In this document: positions 1-11,733 of the stretch, piece after piece
Numbering within the stretch: the first letter of the stretch is position 1
Layout: the number at the start of each line of letters is the position of its first letter
NCBI RefSeq assembly: GCF_002775205.1
Contig: NC_036450.1
Coordinates: 24,330,288 to 24,394,287, forward strand
Direction: 5' to 3'
DNA: 64,000 nucleotides
Source: Xiphophorus maculatus
Lineage: Eukaryota > Chordata > Actinopteri > Cyprinodontiformes > Poeciliidae
Notes under the pieces: model-generated
Told to the model about the DNA's origin: nothing
What the model saw: the letters and a program-made list of their open reading frames with translations, nothing else
Databases searched by the model: none
Translations under genes and position numbers: made by a program

Positions 1-29
1 TTATTTTTTTTAAAATGTATTTATTTTTC

Positions 30-223
30 TCCCCTCCAGGGGGTCTTTTGTGGACTCTAGTGTCCCTTACATGAAAGTAAGCTGACAGGACAGGGGGAAA
101 GTAAGGGGGGAAGACATGTGGCAAATGTTGCCGGGTTGGGAATCGAACCCGCGACAGATGCGTCGAGGACTCAAGGCCTCCAAATGTGGGTCACGGTATC
201 CCCTACGCCACCACGGCACGCCC
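30..223 (-). mobile_element. tRNA-derived SINE, copy 1
   Basis: Read on the minus strand, this block has a polymerase III B-box-like GGGTTCGATTCCC and an A-box-like TGGCGTAGGGGATA about 60 bases upstream, separated by a tRNA-like stretch with a long variable arm. It resembles the head of a Leu/Ser-tRNA-derived SINE. A second diverged copy lies at 14470-14668 in the same orientation, which supports a dispersed repeat rather than a working tRNA gene. Ends are approximate and I saw no target-site duplication. It lies left of the last FBH1 exon in the window, probably in an FBH1 intron. Confidence 0.6.
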
Positions 224-561
224 GACCTTTTCCAATTATTAATCAGTAAGGTTGAACAATAGTTAACAGATTATTCCTATACTGTCAGTCATTTTGGGAA
301 ATAAAATGTTTACCTTCTTACTTGAAGGACTTGAACTATTTGATTATTTGCGTCTCTTGACATATTTCCAATATTGCATCAACTAAGCCTAAGTGATTAA
401 ATGCAAAATCTGCAGAATGTGGCAATATTTTAAATCCAATTAATCAATTAATCGTCAGAATCATCAATCACTAAAATAATTGTTAGTTGCAGTTTTCAGT
501 AAAAGCCTAAAACAAGCTCTCAGCTGTTCTTTTGTTAAAGTCAACCATCTGCAGCTCTTAC

Positions 562-3500
562 TTTTCTGCATTCCTCCAACCAGAATCTTCTTCACCCCCT
601 TGCAGACTTTCAGGATGGCTGCGCCCACGAAGGCGATCTCCGCTCCGAACCGAAAGCTCTGGACCAAAGACGCAAAGCGTGATTTGGCGCTTTTCAGCTA
701 CAAAACGCTAAAGATGAGTAAACCTTCTAGAAAAGTGTGCGAGTTATCTTTAATTAGAAAACCGGTTAACATGGATTCATCAAACACCGCTCATCAGATT
801 CACAGATTTTCTAAATAAACAAGTTCAGGTCAGTTTTAGTGACACTTCATCCTCAGGGGTCGAAGATAAAACTTTCTAAATAGTCAGACTAATTTGTGAT
901 CTACACACTTATTCCACACCTGAATTTTTATATTAGGCAAAAAAAAATAAATCTGAGTAAATATAAAAGCAGTATGTAATTATTACAGGGAAAAAAATAT
1001 AATAGCCACCATTTTTGTAAGCTTACTTTCTCACACTCAAACAGACTATAAAACTTTACAGAAGTATTCACACCCGTTGAACCACAGACCTTGTATAGAA
1101 CAGGGATTTTATGTGTTGGATCGATACATTGTGGATAACTGCAGTGGGAGGAAAATGGCACCTGGTGGTAAATAAATGTAAATAAAGCACGGCCTGCTTT
1201 TTTTAATATACATTTTTAGTTCTCCCATATGTTTGTGTCTTCTATCTCATTCAATTCAGTTCAATTCACAATAAACGTAGTTCTTAGTTAAACTATGTGG
1301 TTAAGTTCAGATTATTCTGCCAATTGGAGGAAAAGTTTCCTTTCTAAGGAAACCAAACTGACTGAATCGAGTCACTAATTTTGCAGCAACTATCATTATC
1401 ATTGTTTTAAAGAATAAAATTGTGCACACGGGACTGGAATCACAAATGTTTTCATCCACCGGAATCAGTGCAAATCTGCCCCCAAGGGTTGATTTAAACC
1501 TGCCAAACCTGTAGGGGGCGATGTAACACAAAGCTAAAATATATGTCAGCCAATCAGATTGCTTCTAAAATAAGAACTACTTCCTGTTAGGAATTAAAAT
1601 GGCGACGAAGTTCAATTGTTTAGGCTGAACTACTTTTAGATAGCACATTTGAATATAAAGCTAATAAAATACAAGACGATGTCAAATGGGAATCCTGTAA
1701 GTATGTGAATAATATTGGGGCATTATTTGTCAGACTTTGTCAGGACCTCAAACCTCCATTTTGATCATAAATCTTCTAAATAATGTTTTTTTTAGGATAT
1801 TAAACTGAGTTTTCATGTGGATGAAAGGCCAAATGTAGAAAAACCTTTTGTTCTCCCAGATATCCGGATACATGTACATTTACCTACGTAAACAGACGGA
1901 GTCGATTAACCGACTTAGATGATTTCTGAAGACAACTGGTTGCAGTCAAAAGTGAATAAAGTACTAGCTGCACGATTAAAATTTGCGTTCTAAGAAAACA
2001 AAAAGAAAAACGCAGTTTCCCCTCCAGCATTATGCTCTACTCTGAGTCAATCTGAGTGTATAATGAGAAAGTGAGAGTGTTAGCTTGTACCTGAGTGAGG
2101 TAGAAGATGTGTGTGTGGTGAACTGCGTTCAGGGCGTTGACTGCTCCTTTAAAGGTGTAGATCTGCTGGTGGGGGTCTCCCACTAGGATCTTCCCACAGC
2201 GCTGGGCCAGCAGCACGTCCATGATGGCTGACCGGAGGAACAGAGATCTTAAAAACACGGGCGAAACCAGGCGACCATGAAGCCCCGTGTCAATGAATCC
2301 ACAGTACCTGGCGTGCAGTCCTGAGCCTCGTCGATAAAAATGGCGTCGTATCGATCCGTCAGGCAGGGCTTCGGGTCTCTGAGCTGCCACAGCTTCAGGT
2401 AACCTAGGCAACAAAGAGTCCAGTTTTAACCTGAGACGCTTTGGCTTCCATACGTTTCCACTGTAGACGCCGTACCGTCGTGAGGCATGTAATAGGCCTG
2501 CTTCGATTTCTCTCTGACGTCCTTCATTTTGTTCCAGATGCTCTTTGCCTCGGCGATAAAAAACTAGAAGTACAAAAGAAAACGTCAACGCTTCGTCACG
2601 GATGTATTCACCGGGAGAGAGAAAGCAGTGTGAGCGTCTACCCTCTTCTCGTCGGGCTCTATGATGTTCCTGCGGCCCTTGCTGACTGCGTAGTCATAGG
2701 GGACGTGCTGGGGCCCGATGGTTTGGTCCGCCGAGGCCATGAAGGCATTCAGGACGGTGGCCACCACCTTGGCCCTGCTGTAGCCTCCGGCTCCAGGAGT
2801 CAGGACCATGTTGATGGAGAACGGCTTCACGTTGAAGGTGAGCTTCTCGTGAGTTTTATATCTGTGACGCAGAGCGCGACAGTACAGTCATGAAGAGACG
2901 CCTTTCTACACAAGACCAAGACGACCGAATCCGGTTAACGAACGTATAGCAGCAACCCGCCGCCTCCTGAACAGGTTCCTCACCTCCTCCCGACGTCGTT
3001 GTAGGCCAAGGAGTGGGCCGTCTTGCAGTCCACGTTGGGAGGGAAGCGCCGCCGGGCCTCGGAGGCCACCGAGTTGTTAAACGCCACGTAGAGGAAGCGG
3101 AGGTGCGGACGCTGAGCGGCGTATCTCACCAATGTGGTAGTCTTCCCCGTGCCTGTGTCACAGGGAAGACGACCAAAAACGAAAAGAAAAGAAGAAAAAA
3201 CAATATTGAGACTAGGAGAGGACTACAGACTGAGTTGAAAACGTCTTGCCAGTTTTTAAGTCTTGGTTCTATTCTGATTCAACAAATTTATTTGAAGAGT
3301 TTATATTTAGGTTTAGCTTGAACACTAGTGTGTGGGATGCCATTTCAACAGTGAATCAAGCTTCATTATGATGGTTCTGCTGCTGACTGGCTGCTCTCAG
3401 GACGCCATACTGTAGGACTGAACCAAAAGAGAAAGGTCGCCCTCTGGTGTCAAAGTGCCAAACAAAACAAAAGGGCAGAAACTGCAGCACTGTGTTGGAA

Positions 3501-6500
3501 TTATAACACACCATGTCCTGAACTTGTGGTATTAAAAATCCCAACATTTTTAATACCAGAACAGTATTAAAAAGGTTGTGATGTTGTGACTTCTGGCTTA
3601 TTTGTCACCAATTACTTTCCTGACTGGATTTTAGATAATATATGAACCAAATGGTCTAAACCAGCGTTTCCCAATTCCGGTCCTCAGGCCTCCCTGCCCT
3701 GCATGTTTTAGGTGTTTCCCTTCTGCTACACACCTGGATTGAATCTATGGGTGATCAACAGGTTTCTGCAGCACTTGATGGTCATGCAATCATTTGAATC
3801 AGCTGCTCTGGAATAGAGGCACATCTAAAACATGCAGAGCAGGGAGGCCTGAGGACCGGAATTGGGAAACGCTGGTCTAAACTATCTCCACATGCAATTC
3901 CATTGTAAATGTGTGCAAAAACCTTGTCAATGGTCTCGCTAATGTCAAAAAGGCAACATTTTGCACTTGCAGTATTTCCAGTGAAGAAGAAGTGAAATTA
4001 AAATCACACGTGAATAAGTTTGTTCAGGCTACAAGTCCGGTTTGTTCCAGTGGCAACATCCGGTTGTTGATCATGTGACTTGTGCGAGGCGAAAAAAATG
4101 TTTCCATTGGAGTTTTATGAAATAAACAAATTTAAAACCACCCCAAAAAACCCCACCTCATCCTAACACCAAGATTTTTTTTTTTTAATAGAACTCCCCC
4201 CCACCAAGATTTTTTTTTTCTAAATTGTCGCGTCCCCATTAAGTTATATGGTCAATGGAAATGCAGCTACTTAGACCAACCAACTGTTGAAAAGCGGTGC
4301 TCTGTCATGCTTTTCACATCACTGGTTCTTTATTTCAGACGCCTGCAGCTAAGCCAAGACTGAAAAAGTCAAACAGCAGAGGTCCGCAACGCTCAGAAAC
4401 TATACCTGCAAACGCTACTATCTTGACCACATGGTCGTCCTGGACGTCGTGGCTCAGGATCTCCTGCTGTTCTCTCGTGAGATGAATCTGAGGGAGTCTA
4501 TCGCAAACACACAAATACACAAGTCAGAAAATCTTAGAACCCTGGTGAGATTTCACAGAAACAAGTTAGGACACAGTTTGAATTTCATTAATAGGCTCCT
4601 TTGTGCATGTATGGAGATTCTTTTACAAATTTCTCTGTAGTAAAAAAACAGCTATGAATAAAATAAAAAAATAGAAGACTGTCGGGGACTATTTATTGGT
4701 GCTGAATGGATAGGCCGCTTAACTTATCGGACCGATACTGATATGCTAAAAAAAAAAAAAACTAAAACCAGCCGACACAGATGTTGATGCCTATATATTG
4801 TGCAACAAGAGTTAGAATTATTATTATTATTTTATTTCACATTTAAGTGCTAATAAAAGCCAGTATCCTTTGGACTCACCCATCCTGCTTAGAATTGGTA
4901 GAAAATGGACCGTTTTCCAGCAAGTAAAGAACGTAGTAGATGTTGTAGTGTAACCTGAGTAGAGAGAAGGGGAGAAAAAAAAAAACAAAACATTATTGTC
5001 AGGCTGAGCAGAACTACATCTGAACATCAACACCACCACCTGCTGGTCTCACCTGTAGCCAATCTTGATTCTGTTCCTCTCCAAAGCCAGCAGCATCATG
5101 GCCATGTGGCTCAGATACTCTGTGATGGTGGTTAGCGACATGCAGCCGGAGAGCAGAGAGACCAAGGACTGCACGTCGCCCACGCTCTCACTCAGGACCA
5201 ATATGACCGCCATGACTGCGTACGGGTTGGGGCCCTGGAGGTCAGACAGAAACCCCGCCAATCAGGTTCACAGCATAAAGACCTAAACTGGCTCCTAAAC
5301 CTGCGACGGAGTCGTACCTCAATGCCAAGGTGGAGAAACTTTCGGATGTCAGGAATGCGTAGCGTGATGGCGGCTTCGGCCTGAGGGAAGAGCCGGTGTT
5401 TGTTTACGCAGCTCAGGACGTCGTCTGGCTTCACACGCTCGCCGACTTTATGCTGAGCCATTAGCCTGAACGACGCAAAAGAACAAAAAAATTCAAATAA
5501 ATAGACAACAATAAGTTGGAAGACAACTTGCTGTGTTCCAGCTTACACAAGTTGTAACACTTGTGTAAGACCTGCCACAGTTGATCCCAAACAACACTGA
5601 AGAGACTTACACCACGAGGTTTCGGATGCTGTGCTCTGAAGGTGCAGGGTAGGTGATGTTGTTGTTTTTCAGAGTGGAGCAGACCTCCAGCACGGTCTCC
5701 TTCTCTTTCATCATGTAGCGGAAGTATTGCTTCTTGAAAGGCACAAACTGGGAAACGGAGCGGCAGATCGTTTAGACAGTTTTTTGGGAGTAAAATCTAT
5801 AAATCACGCTAGTAAGATTAAAGGACGATATTGGTGTGTTTTCCAGGCACATGGTGCCATTTTATAGCACAATTAAGTAAGTATGTTACTTACAAGTAAG
5901 TATGTATGTTACTTACTTAAGTAAGATTCATAATAACTGGAACAGTGATCGACATGTTTGATGTGAATTTCTTTCATGATGGCATCTGACAAAATGTAAA
6001 GTTTGCTTCTTTTAATAATTGGGTACTGAATTATGTTTTATGGTGTACAGCAGTTTGAACTGCCTTGCTGCTGAAATGTGACTTAACAATAAGAGAACCT
6101 GCTGCTGCAGGGTCAGGTTCGGGTCAGTTAGTCTCACCTTCGAGTCCAGAACAACGTTCCTCCAGCGATGACACACCAGGCAGACGTTGCGATAAAGGTC
6201 GGCGGCAGGAACCAGACACAGCACCTCCCTCAGCACCTCCTCCGGGAGGTCGTCCACGCAGCCCTGTGGGCGCAGCAGAACCTTGTCGCTGCTCAGGAGT
6301 CCAAAGTGGGCATCAGGAAGAGGCTCCACCTCTCCTTCCTCCTCCTCGAAGTCGTCAAAGTCCTCGTCGTCTCCGAACATCTCCGCCGTCATTCCCTCCA
6401 GATAGTCGGCCTCTAGCAGACGGGCCTCGGCAGAGGAAACCTTCTCTGGCAACATTTCAGCAGCTAACAGACTGTCGTCGTCAATCTCGTCCTCGTCCTC

Positions 6501-8961
6501 AGCGTTGATCTCGGCTGCAGTCGGGGTGGCCAACAAGCTAACGTCGTCGTCCTCCTCGTCACCCTCGAATACGACCCCCGACCCCGCTCTGTGCGTTGAT
6601 GTGGAGGGCACGGCGGAGGATTTGTGCGGACTGGAGCTGATAACTTTTGTTACGGAGAAAAAGTCATGAATGGCCTTCTGCTGCCCAGATGGACTTCCTA
6701 AAACAGACGGACCTGAAAAATGATAGAAAAGAGTAGAGAACTTCAATTTTTTTTTTTTTTTTTTGTGAGTCACATAATTAGGCCAGGCTATGAGAATCTT
6801 TGGTTAATTACTAGAATATAGTCATAATGTTAGCAGAACAAAGACATTGATTCATCAGAAACGTCTTAAAATTATATCAAAGGTCCACTACAAAGAAACA
6901 AGATGGCCGTCCTGGCATCACTCTGAGCTATAGAAACACACTGGCAAAAAAAAAAAAATCCAAAAATATAATCTTCCAAAACGCAAAAATTTGATTAATC
7001 CCTAAAATCAATTTATTGTCCAGCTCTACTTACTGGGTATTCGTGTTATTTTGTTGACGTTTGAAACCTCAACAGTTTATACAGTTTGAAGACAATAAAT
7101 TCACAAACGGGGAAGGCAAGAACAGATTTGGTTCAATCAAAAAACTTTCTTAAAAGGAACTTGACTGTAGCAATTTAAATATATATATATATATTTTGCC
7201 ACCACCATTTATTAATCACCATATCTGTTCCACATAGTCAGTAGCAGGAGGTTTGGAGTGGATTACCTTTCCGCCGTTGCTTTGTGGGGGTTCTGGGGTA
7301 AAGGCCCCAGTTGGGGTCTCGCCTGCCCTGCGCTGCGTTGCGTCTGGTGAGAGCATCTGTGCCGTCTTCGCTTCGCCCCAGTTCGTCACATTCCTGCGCA
7401 TTCAGGTGCTTCCGTTTGGCTCTCCCTGGAAACACAACTACTGTAATTAAGAAAAAACAAACAACACTCTCCAACACAAGAGTTCAGATGTGTTCTGTGA
7501 TGTTAGACTGGTTAGTCAGGAATTTTATAAATTGGTCCAACAAGTGAGCCAGTTTCCTTAGATAACTAACTGTGCATTTGGGACATTTTAGAGTAAACAG
7601 AAGAGTACATTTTTGCCAAAAAAAAGGAGAAATTCTAAGATTAATTTATAATATTTACAAAAATACCATTATCAAAAAACCTCTAAATTTGATACAGCCA
7701 TGTTGCAACTTCTTCCTCTTGGTCACAGGTGTTTATTCTGGATCCTTTACACAGTGAGATGTTGTTCTGACCCTGGATCTACATTTACTTTTCTAGATTC
7801 CCATTTCTTACATTTATCCATTCAGTCCAAGAGGATTTCCGAGATTTGGTTGCAAATGTCTGACTTTATAATCTCAGTAAACGTTACAAGTTTACTTTAC
7901 AATGTCCAGAAATCTTTATTTTAAATGTATGCCTTTAATAATGGAAAACTAGCTGTATTGTCATAACTTTGCAGCTTTTAGACATCAGAGAATATCCACG
8001 GCTTTTCTTGTAAATATGTGGAATTAATCTAAAAGGAATTTTGCCCCCTCCCTCTCATGGTCAATTTTTTAATTTAATTGCCTTTTCTTTTAATCTATAA
8101 AGGTCACAATTACTCCGTTCGACTGGAATATTCTTGTCAAGAGCTTCAGTTCTTTTTTAATATTACTTCACAGAACAGGTTTAAACATGTCTACTGTTGC
8201 TCTCTAAAGTGTGCAAACTGCTGTTTTAAATTTGGGGACTTGAAAAGACGAAACCATGACGAATCACGTTGACAGTTGCTTTAACTTTAACAAAGCAAAC
8301 CCTGTGTTATTTTTATCATTCAAAAACTAGTTTATTAAGGAGTAAATGTAACCTGGCTGCAACAGTGTGCATAGTATTAAATTAATTATTTGTTGAAGCA
8401 ACTTTTACTTTTTCAGCATTTACTATAGGCCAACTCTGTTTCTGTCACTTACAGAAACCATCTTTTGATAACAGCATCTGCCTTCATTAAAAGCACCAGT
8501 TCCAGAGAAAAAGTAACCACAGATCATCATGCTGCCATCGCCATGTTTCAGAGTTACTAGGGGTTTATTTCTGCTTCTGTTCCAAACCTTTCATCCAGTT
8601 TGTTTCAGGATCACAGGTCCGAGAAGGGAAACCAGACACACACACCTTTCCAAGTAAACTTTCCAGTGTATTCTGGTGGATCCAAAACGGGAAGAGACTC
8701 TAGAGCAAGTTCTGTCTGTCCCCGGGGTCTCATCAGAACCATCTCAACTGGGCCTTTGAATCCAGAGGTTTTAGGTAACTTTTTCTCTCCCTAACCAGTC
8801 TGTGTCAGCGAAATACTGAGACCAATGTTACTTGTAGCGCTTGAAACAAAACTGTTGGACAGAAAACTGTCCTGCCTTAAAGAAACATGTAAGACAATAT
8901 TTTTGAAACAGCCTCTTTTAATTTTCTCACAATGAAACTCACCTTTAACAGCCGTCTCCAT
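562..8961 (-). CDS. fbh1: F-box DNA helicase 1 (FBH1/FBXO18), N-terminal 731 codons, cut by left window edge
   Basis: UvrD-family 3'-5' DNA helicase and SCF F-box subunit. In vertebrates it removes RAD51 and restrains recombination at stalled forks. Exons (5' to 3'): 8961-8943, 7425-7267, 6712-6138, 5747-5611, 5465-5318, 5234-5053, 4954-4880, 4497-4406, 3152-2984, 2861-2642, 2563-2476, 2403-2308, 2227-2091, 658-562. All phases join. Residues: N-terminal RAKRKHL like the human N-terminus; PIP-box QKAIHDFF at about 71-78; acidic linker; F-box at about 213-251 ([10 protein letters not shown]...CLVCHRW); Walker A AGTGKTTT at about 462-469; Walker B DEAQD at about 646-650; motif [16 protein letters not shown] at about 670-682; motif IV-like SFRFG at 700. 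The ATG at 8961 is the only one in frame in exon 1. About 300 C-terminal residues (motifs V/VI) lie outside the window. Confidence 0.93.
659..2090 (-). other. FBH1 intron with an old interspersed repeat
   Basis: This is the last complete FBH1 intron in the window, between the motif-III exon and the SFRFG exon. About 1010-1150 carries a repeat core ('tattcacacccgttga' and 'ggattttatgtgttg') of a family also seen near 34745-34980, 45400-45490 and 62310-62660. I see no coding exon in the remainder. Confidence 0.5.
3662..3874. mobile_element. hAT-like MITE with perfect 8-bp target duplication
   Basis: A 213-bp palindromic element with about 50-bp terminal inverted repeats starting CAGCGTTTCCCAATTCCGG and ending with its complement. 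It is flanked on both sides by GTCTAAAC (3654-3661 and 3875-3882), the 8-bp duplication expected of hAT transposition. There is no coding capacity. It sits in the FBH1 intron between the Walker A exon and the preceding exon. Intact ends and arms suggest recent activity. Confidence 0.85.
5822..5930. repeat. Fragment of the TTAA-flanked MITE family
   Basis: It begins after a TTAA (5818-5821) with AGGACGATATTGG and continues with 'ttttccaggcacatggtgccattttatagcac'-like sequence, matching the left ends of the copies at 25530, 32633 and 49846. The right half has decayed into short repeats of 'taagtatgttact'. It lies in an FBH1 intron. Confidence 0.5.
5955..6080. repeat. Interspersed repeat shared with 60600-60735
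   Basis: The stretch containing 'gatggcatctgacaaaatg', 'gaattatgttttatggtgta' and 'ccttgctgctgaaatg' recurs in similar order at about 60600-60735. Two dispersed, similar non-coding copies indicate a repeat family. Its class cannot be told. It ends close to FBH1 exon 3. Confidence 0.5.
6138..6712 (-). other. fbh1: FBH1 exon 3: PCNA-binding motif, acidic linker and F-box
   Basis: This large exon encodes three regulatory parts. A PIP-box (Q-x-x-I-x-x-F-F) lies at about 6657-6680, followed by SVTK, which places a lysine four residues after the second Phe. A long Asp/Glu-rich linker with little conservation follows. The F-box spans about 6138-6254 and should bind SKP1. Human FBH1 is known to bind PCNA through a PIP-box and to be degraded by CRL4-Cdt2. 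The local motif here is compatible with that, by inference. Confidence 0.8.
6780..6900. repeat. Interspersed repeat shared with 47430-47530
   Basis: The words 'gttaattactagaatatagt', 'cataatg' and 'aaacgtcttaaaat' appear here and, slightly diverged, at about 47430-47530 in an intergenic or intronic part of CLIP1. They are non-coding in both places. The class is unknown. Confidence 0.45.
7426..8942 (-). other. FBH1 first intron with repeat fragments
   Basis: AT-rich intron between the short start exon and exon 2. About 8480-8600 resembles a fish repeat whose other fragments lie at about 31200-31285 and 59285-59345 (shared idea 'atcatgctgcca.c.ccatgttt'). No exon is recognisable here on either strand. 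Confidence 0.45.
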
Positions 8962-9462
8962 CTTGGTAGACAATACATGCGTCGCTTCGTGACAAAAGCA
9001 GCAGCTCTGGAGCCGCCTGGTACACGGTTAACTTTTACGGTGGCTAAATAAAAATGCTAGTTTATTTCTCTTTCTGCGATGACATTTTCTCTCCCTCGTT
9101 TTATACTGCTAAAAGAAACCAGTTTTAAAAGGTCAAAAATGGCGTCTTCGTTGTTGTTGAAACGGAAAGGTAAAAATTTTACGTCTAGTTTTAAGAAGCG
9201 TTCTGGTTTCAAACATTCTGCAAAATCCAAGCAAACGTTTCGTGGCGTCACTGCCACATGATTGGTCAGTTTGTTCTTCCTCGAATTCTATTGTTATGTG
9301 CAAAAAGCGTCCCACTTGTTCAGAGTCGCCACCTGCTGGAAGGTTGGGATTTCCAGCAAGTGGCTGTCTTTCTTTTTTTCTTTTTTTTTTTTTTTAAAGT
9401 GATGTAGTATTTTAAGAATTCTGAAAACAATCACACGTAACCTCACTGAGGTGTTAAAAACA
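8962..9462 (-). other. FBH1 5' flank / probable promoter region
   Basis: Sequence immediately upstream of the FBH1 start codon. A few CpG dinucleotides occur around 8975-9010 and 9240-9320, but I see no TATA box or well-defined element. Transcription presumably starts in this interval, because the HIP1R poly(A) candidates end just to its right. Confidence 0.35.
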
Positions 9463-9468
9463 TTTATT
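9463..9468 (-). terminator. Candidate distal poly(A) signal of HIP1R (AATAAA on minus strand)
   Basis: TTTATT on the plus strand, AATAAA on the minus strand. It is about 2.3 kb past the HIP1R stop and about 500 bases before the FBH1 start codon, so it is the last plausible place for HIP1R transcripts to end. A nearer signal exists at 11287. Confidence 0.3.
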
Positions 9469-9844
9469 AGGTCATAAATACATGTTTACATACATAGAAA
9501 AGTGTTGTGTGAAAAATAATTTGCCATCGAAGTAACTCAAGATAGTTGCTTTCTTTGTGAATTTATTAGCATTTTACATCATAATTGAGTAATTTTGACT
9601 CACTCTTCTTTACAATGTGACTTAATTCATTCAGATTTGCACGGACTCAGCATTTCAATCAGGTTGAGGTATAACTGCTTCCACCAAAACTAGTTTAGAT
9701 AAAACACACTTCTACCACCCTCTTTGATAGCTGGGATGCTGTGTCTGGTTTCTCGGAAAACATGGCGCTGTGCATAATATATGTTATGTAGGTCTATTTT
9801 TCTTTAAGAAAATGTGGTATATAGGAGACTAATACAATATCTGC

Positions 9845-9960
9845 AATGGACTGGCGACCTGTCCAGGGTGACCCCGCCTCACGCCCGTTTACAGCAGGAG
9901 ATAGGGTACCAGCACCCCTCCTGACCCCAAAGTGAAATGGGTGTAAGAAAATGGATGAAT
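9845..9960 (+). repeat. 3' tail of an L2/CR1-type LINE (or a SINE sharing it)
   Basis: It contains the widely distributed fish tail 'ggactggcgacctgtccagg', then 'ccccgcctcacgcccg' and the terminal 'aaaatggatgaatgaatg' short-repeat end. Established knowledge: this motif is the 3' end of L2-clade LINEs and SINEs that borrow it. It is a fragment only. Confidence 0.7.
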
Positions 9961-11286
9961 GAATGTTATACAATATGGTTTTTTGGTAAATACGATTTTT
10001 TTTAGATGAAAGTCTCCATCTTAAACCTAATTAACCCACTCTCAAAAAATCTTATATTGTAGATGCATCATATACTACAGTCATCATGATAATTATTATT
10101 TTTTAAATGCCTCAACTTTCCAAGCTTGGTTACAACATTCTGCACACCCAGATAGGTAAAAACTCTTACTATGAACATCACATTTGACGCTTTAGTTTCC
10201 AGTACTTGCTGTGTGGGTTAACTTCTCCTTTGCTAATGTCAGTGCAGAAAATGCTACTTCACAGTTAAACAGAAAAATAAATAAGTGGATCACATATTAT
10301 GCTCAGGTGCACATAATCTTTTGGTGATGGAATATATGATAAATATAAATGAGTACTCCATACAATATACGTTTATAGTAACTTATAGTAACATAAAATA
10401 AAATGTTTTATTTTAATGTGCAAGTCAGTCTAATTCTGCCACTATTATCAAATATATTTGCCTTTTAAGTATTTAAAAAGTACATTTTTTATTTAATTGA
10501 CCAAAAATACATTTGTAAGATTTTAAAAATCCTCTAAAATATATATTTTATTGTTCAGACCTTAAAATACTGTGAGGGGTGATTATCTACAACATTTACA
10601 AGGAAATATAGTCTTATGCTTTTATTCTGAAAACAAAAATGTTTACTTCCGCGTGTATCCTTTTTAACTTGACACGCCGTCTCGATGGTCCAAGAGGCTA
10701 TTTCCGTTGTAGTGACACTGTAGGCTGCACTGCGCATGATCGAGATAACGGGCGAATGAGGTCGCTGTCCTAATGTGGCACATGGAAAACCTATTATTGA
10801 TATTTTTAATGAACTGTTCCGCAATAGAAAAAATACGGTAGATAATAAGGGAGGCACTGTTATTTCTCTGACTTTTCCTTTCAAACTCTGGCAAAAGTAA
10901 TCCTATTACCATGTTTTCATGCACACACATTACAATTAGGAATAACGGGGCAATTTACACTCGGTAGTGACTTTATTGGGTTCACCTGTTCAATTGCTTA
11001 AACACAAATAGTGAATCAGCCAATCACATGACAGCAACCCAAATCATTTAAGCACAATCCACGTCTTCACTGTCAATGGATCCCAAAAGTACAAGAAAAC
11101 TGCATCCCAGTGTAAAAGATCTACCCATGCTATGCTTTGAAACAGTCACTAAATAACAAAACATACAAAACTGATAAATATTATATAAATAAAAATGATA
11201 TATTTTGATTCATGATTGTTCATAGTGTGATTAATCACTATAATCAGTATTGCACAGATTAGTAAGAAAAGGCTCATAGAGACGTG

Positions 11287-11292
11287 TTTATT
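11287..11292 (-). terminator. Proximal poly(A) signal candidate of HIP1R
   Basis: TTTATT on plus (AATAAA on minus), about 440 bases downstream of the HIP1R stop codon. It is the nearest canonical hexamer I found after the stop. Confidence 0.4.
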
Positions 11293-11733
11293 GCAACAGC
11301 TTTGTTCATTCATGCTGTCTTTTCCCATTCCAGTTGTTTCCACTTTTTTAATATTAGGAAAAATACTACTTATTTACAGGCGCTCTTAAGAAAAATCTTG
11401 ACGTCATCTTATGCTATAAGCAAGTGTTAAAAACAAACTGGACGAGATAAAAGAAAACTGAAAAAAGTAAACAGTCAGTCTTGAAAACAAAGTCCAACAA
11501 AAATGAGCTGAAGTTTGTTCTGATATCAGTGTGAAGTGTTGAAACAAGACAAATCAAAACAGAATTTAAACCATTTCTTTTTTTTAGGGAATCAAGAAAT
11601 TAGAGCAGGTCTCAAAATGTTTACAAAAATATTAAATTGAAAACGTGTTACAGTTTTCAAACTGTGACAGGTGTATCCAATATCCTCCAGCGAAGGCTAA
11701 CGTCACAAAGTCTGAATCGTCGTCTTCAGCAGA

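Noticed and set aside
30..223. Functional tRNA gene
   Set aside because: A-box and B-box are only approximate, no proper acceptor stem forms, and a second diverged copy exists, so it is a SINE.
6065..6508. Plus-strand open frame opposite FBH1 exon 3
   Set aside because: It mirrors the GC-rich, acidic-linker coding sequence on the minus strand. No protein similarity and low-complexity Ser/Pro/Arg content.
10555..10930. Overlapping minus-strand open frames in the HIP1R 3' flank
   Set aside because: Two frames open over the same DNA with no protein similarity or codon bias. Probably 3' UTR or an old repeat.
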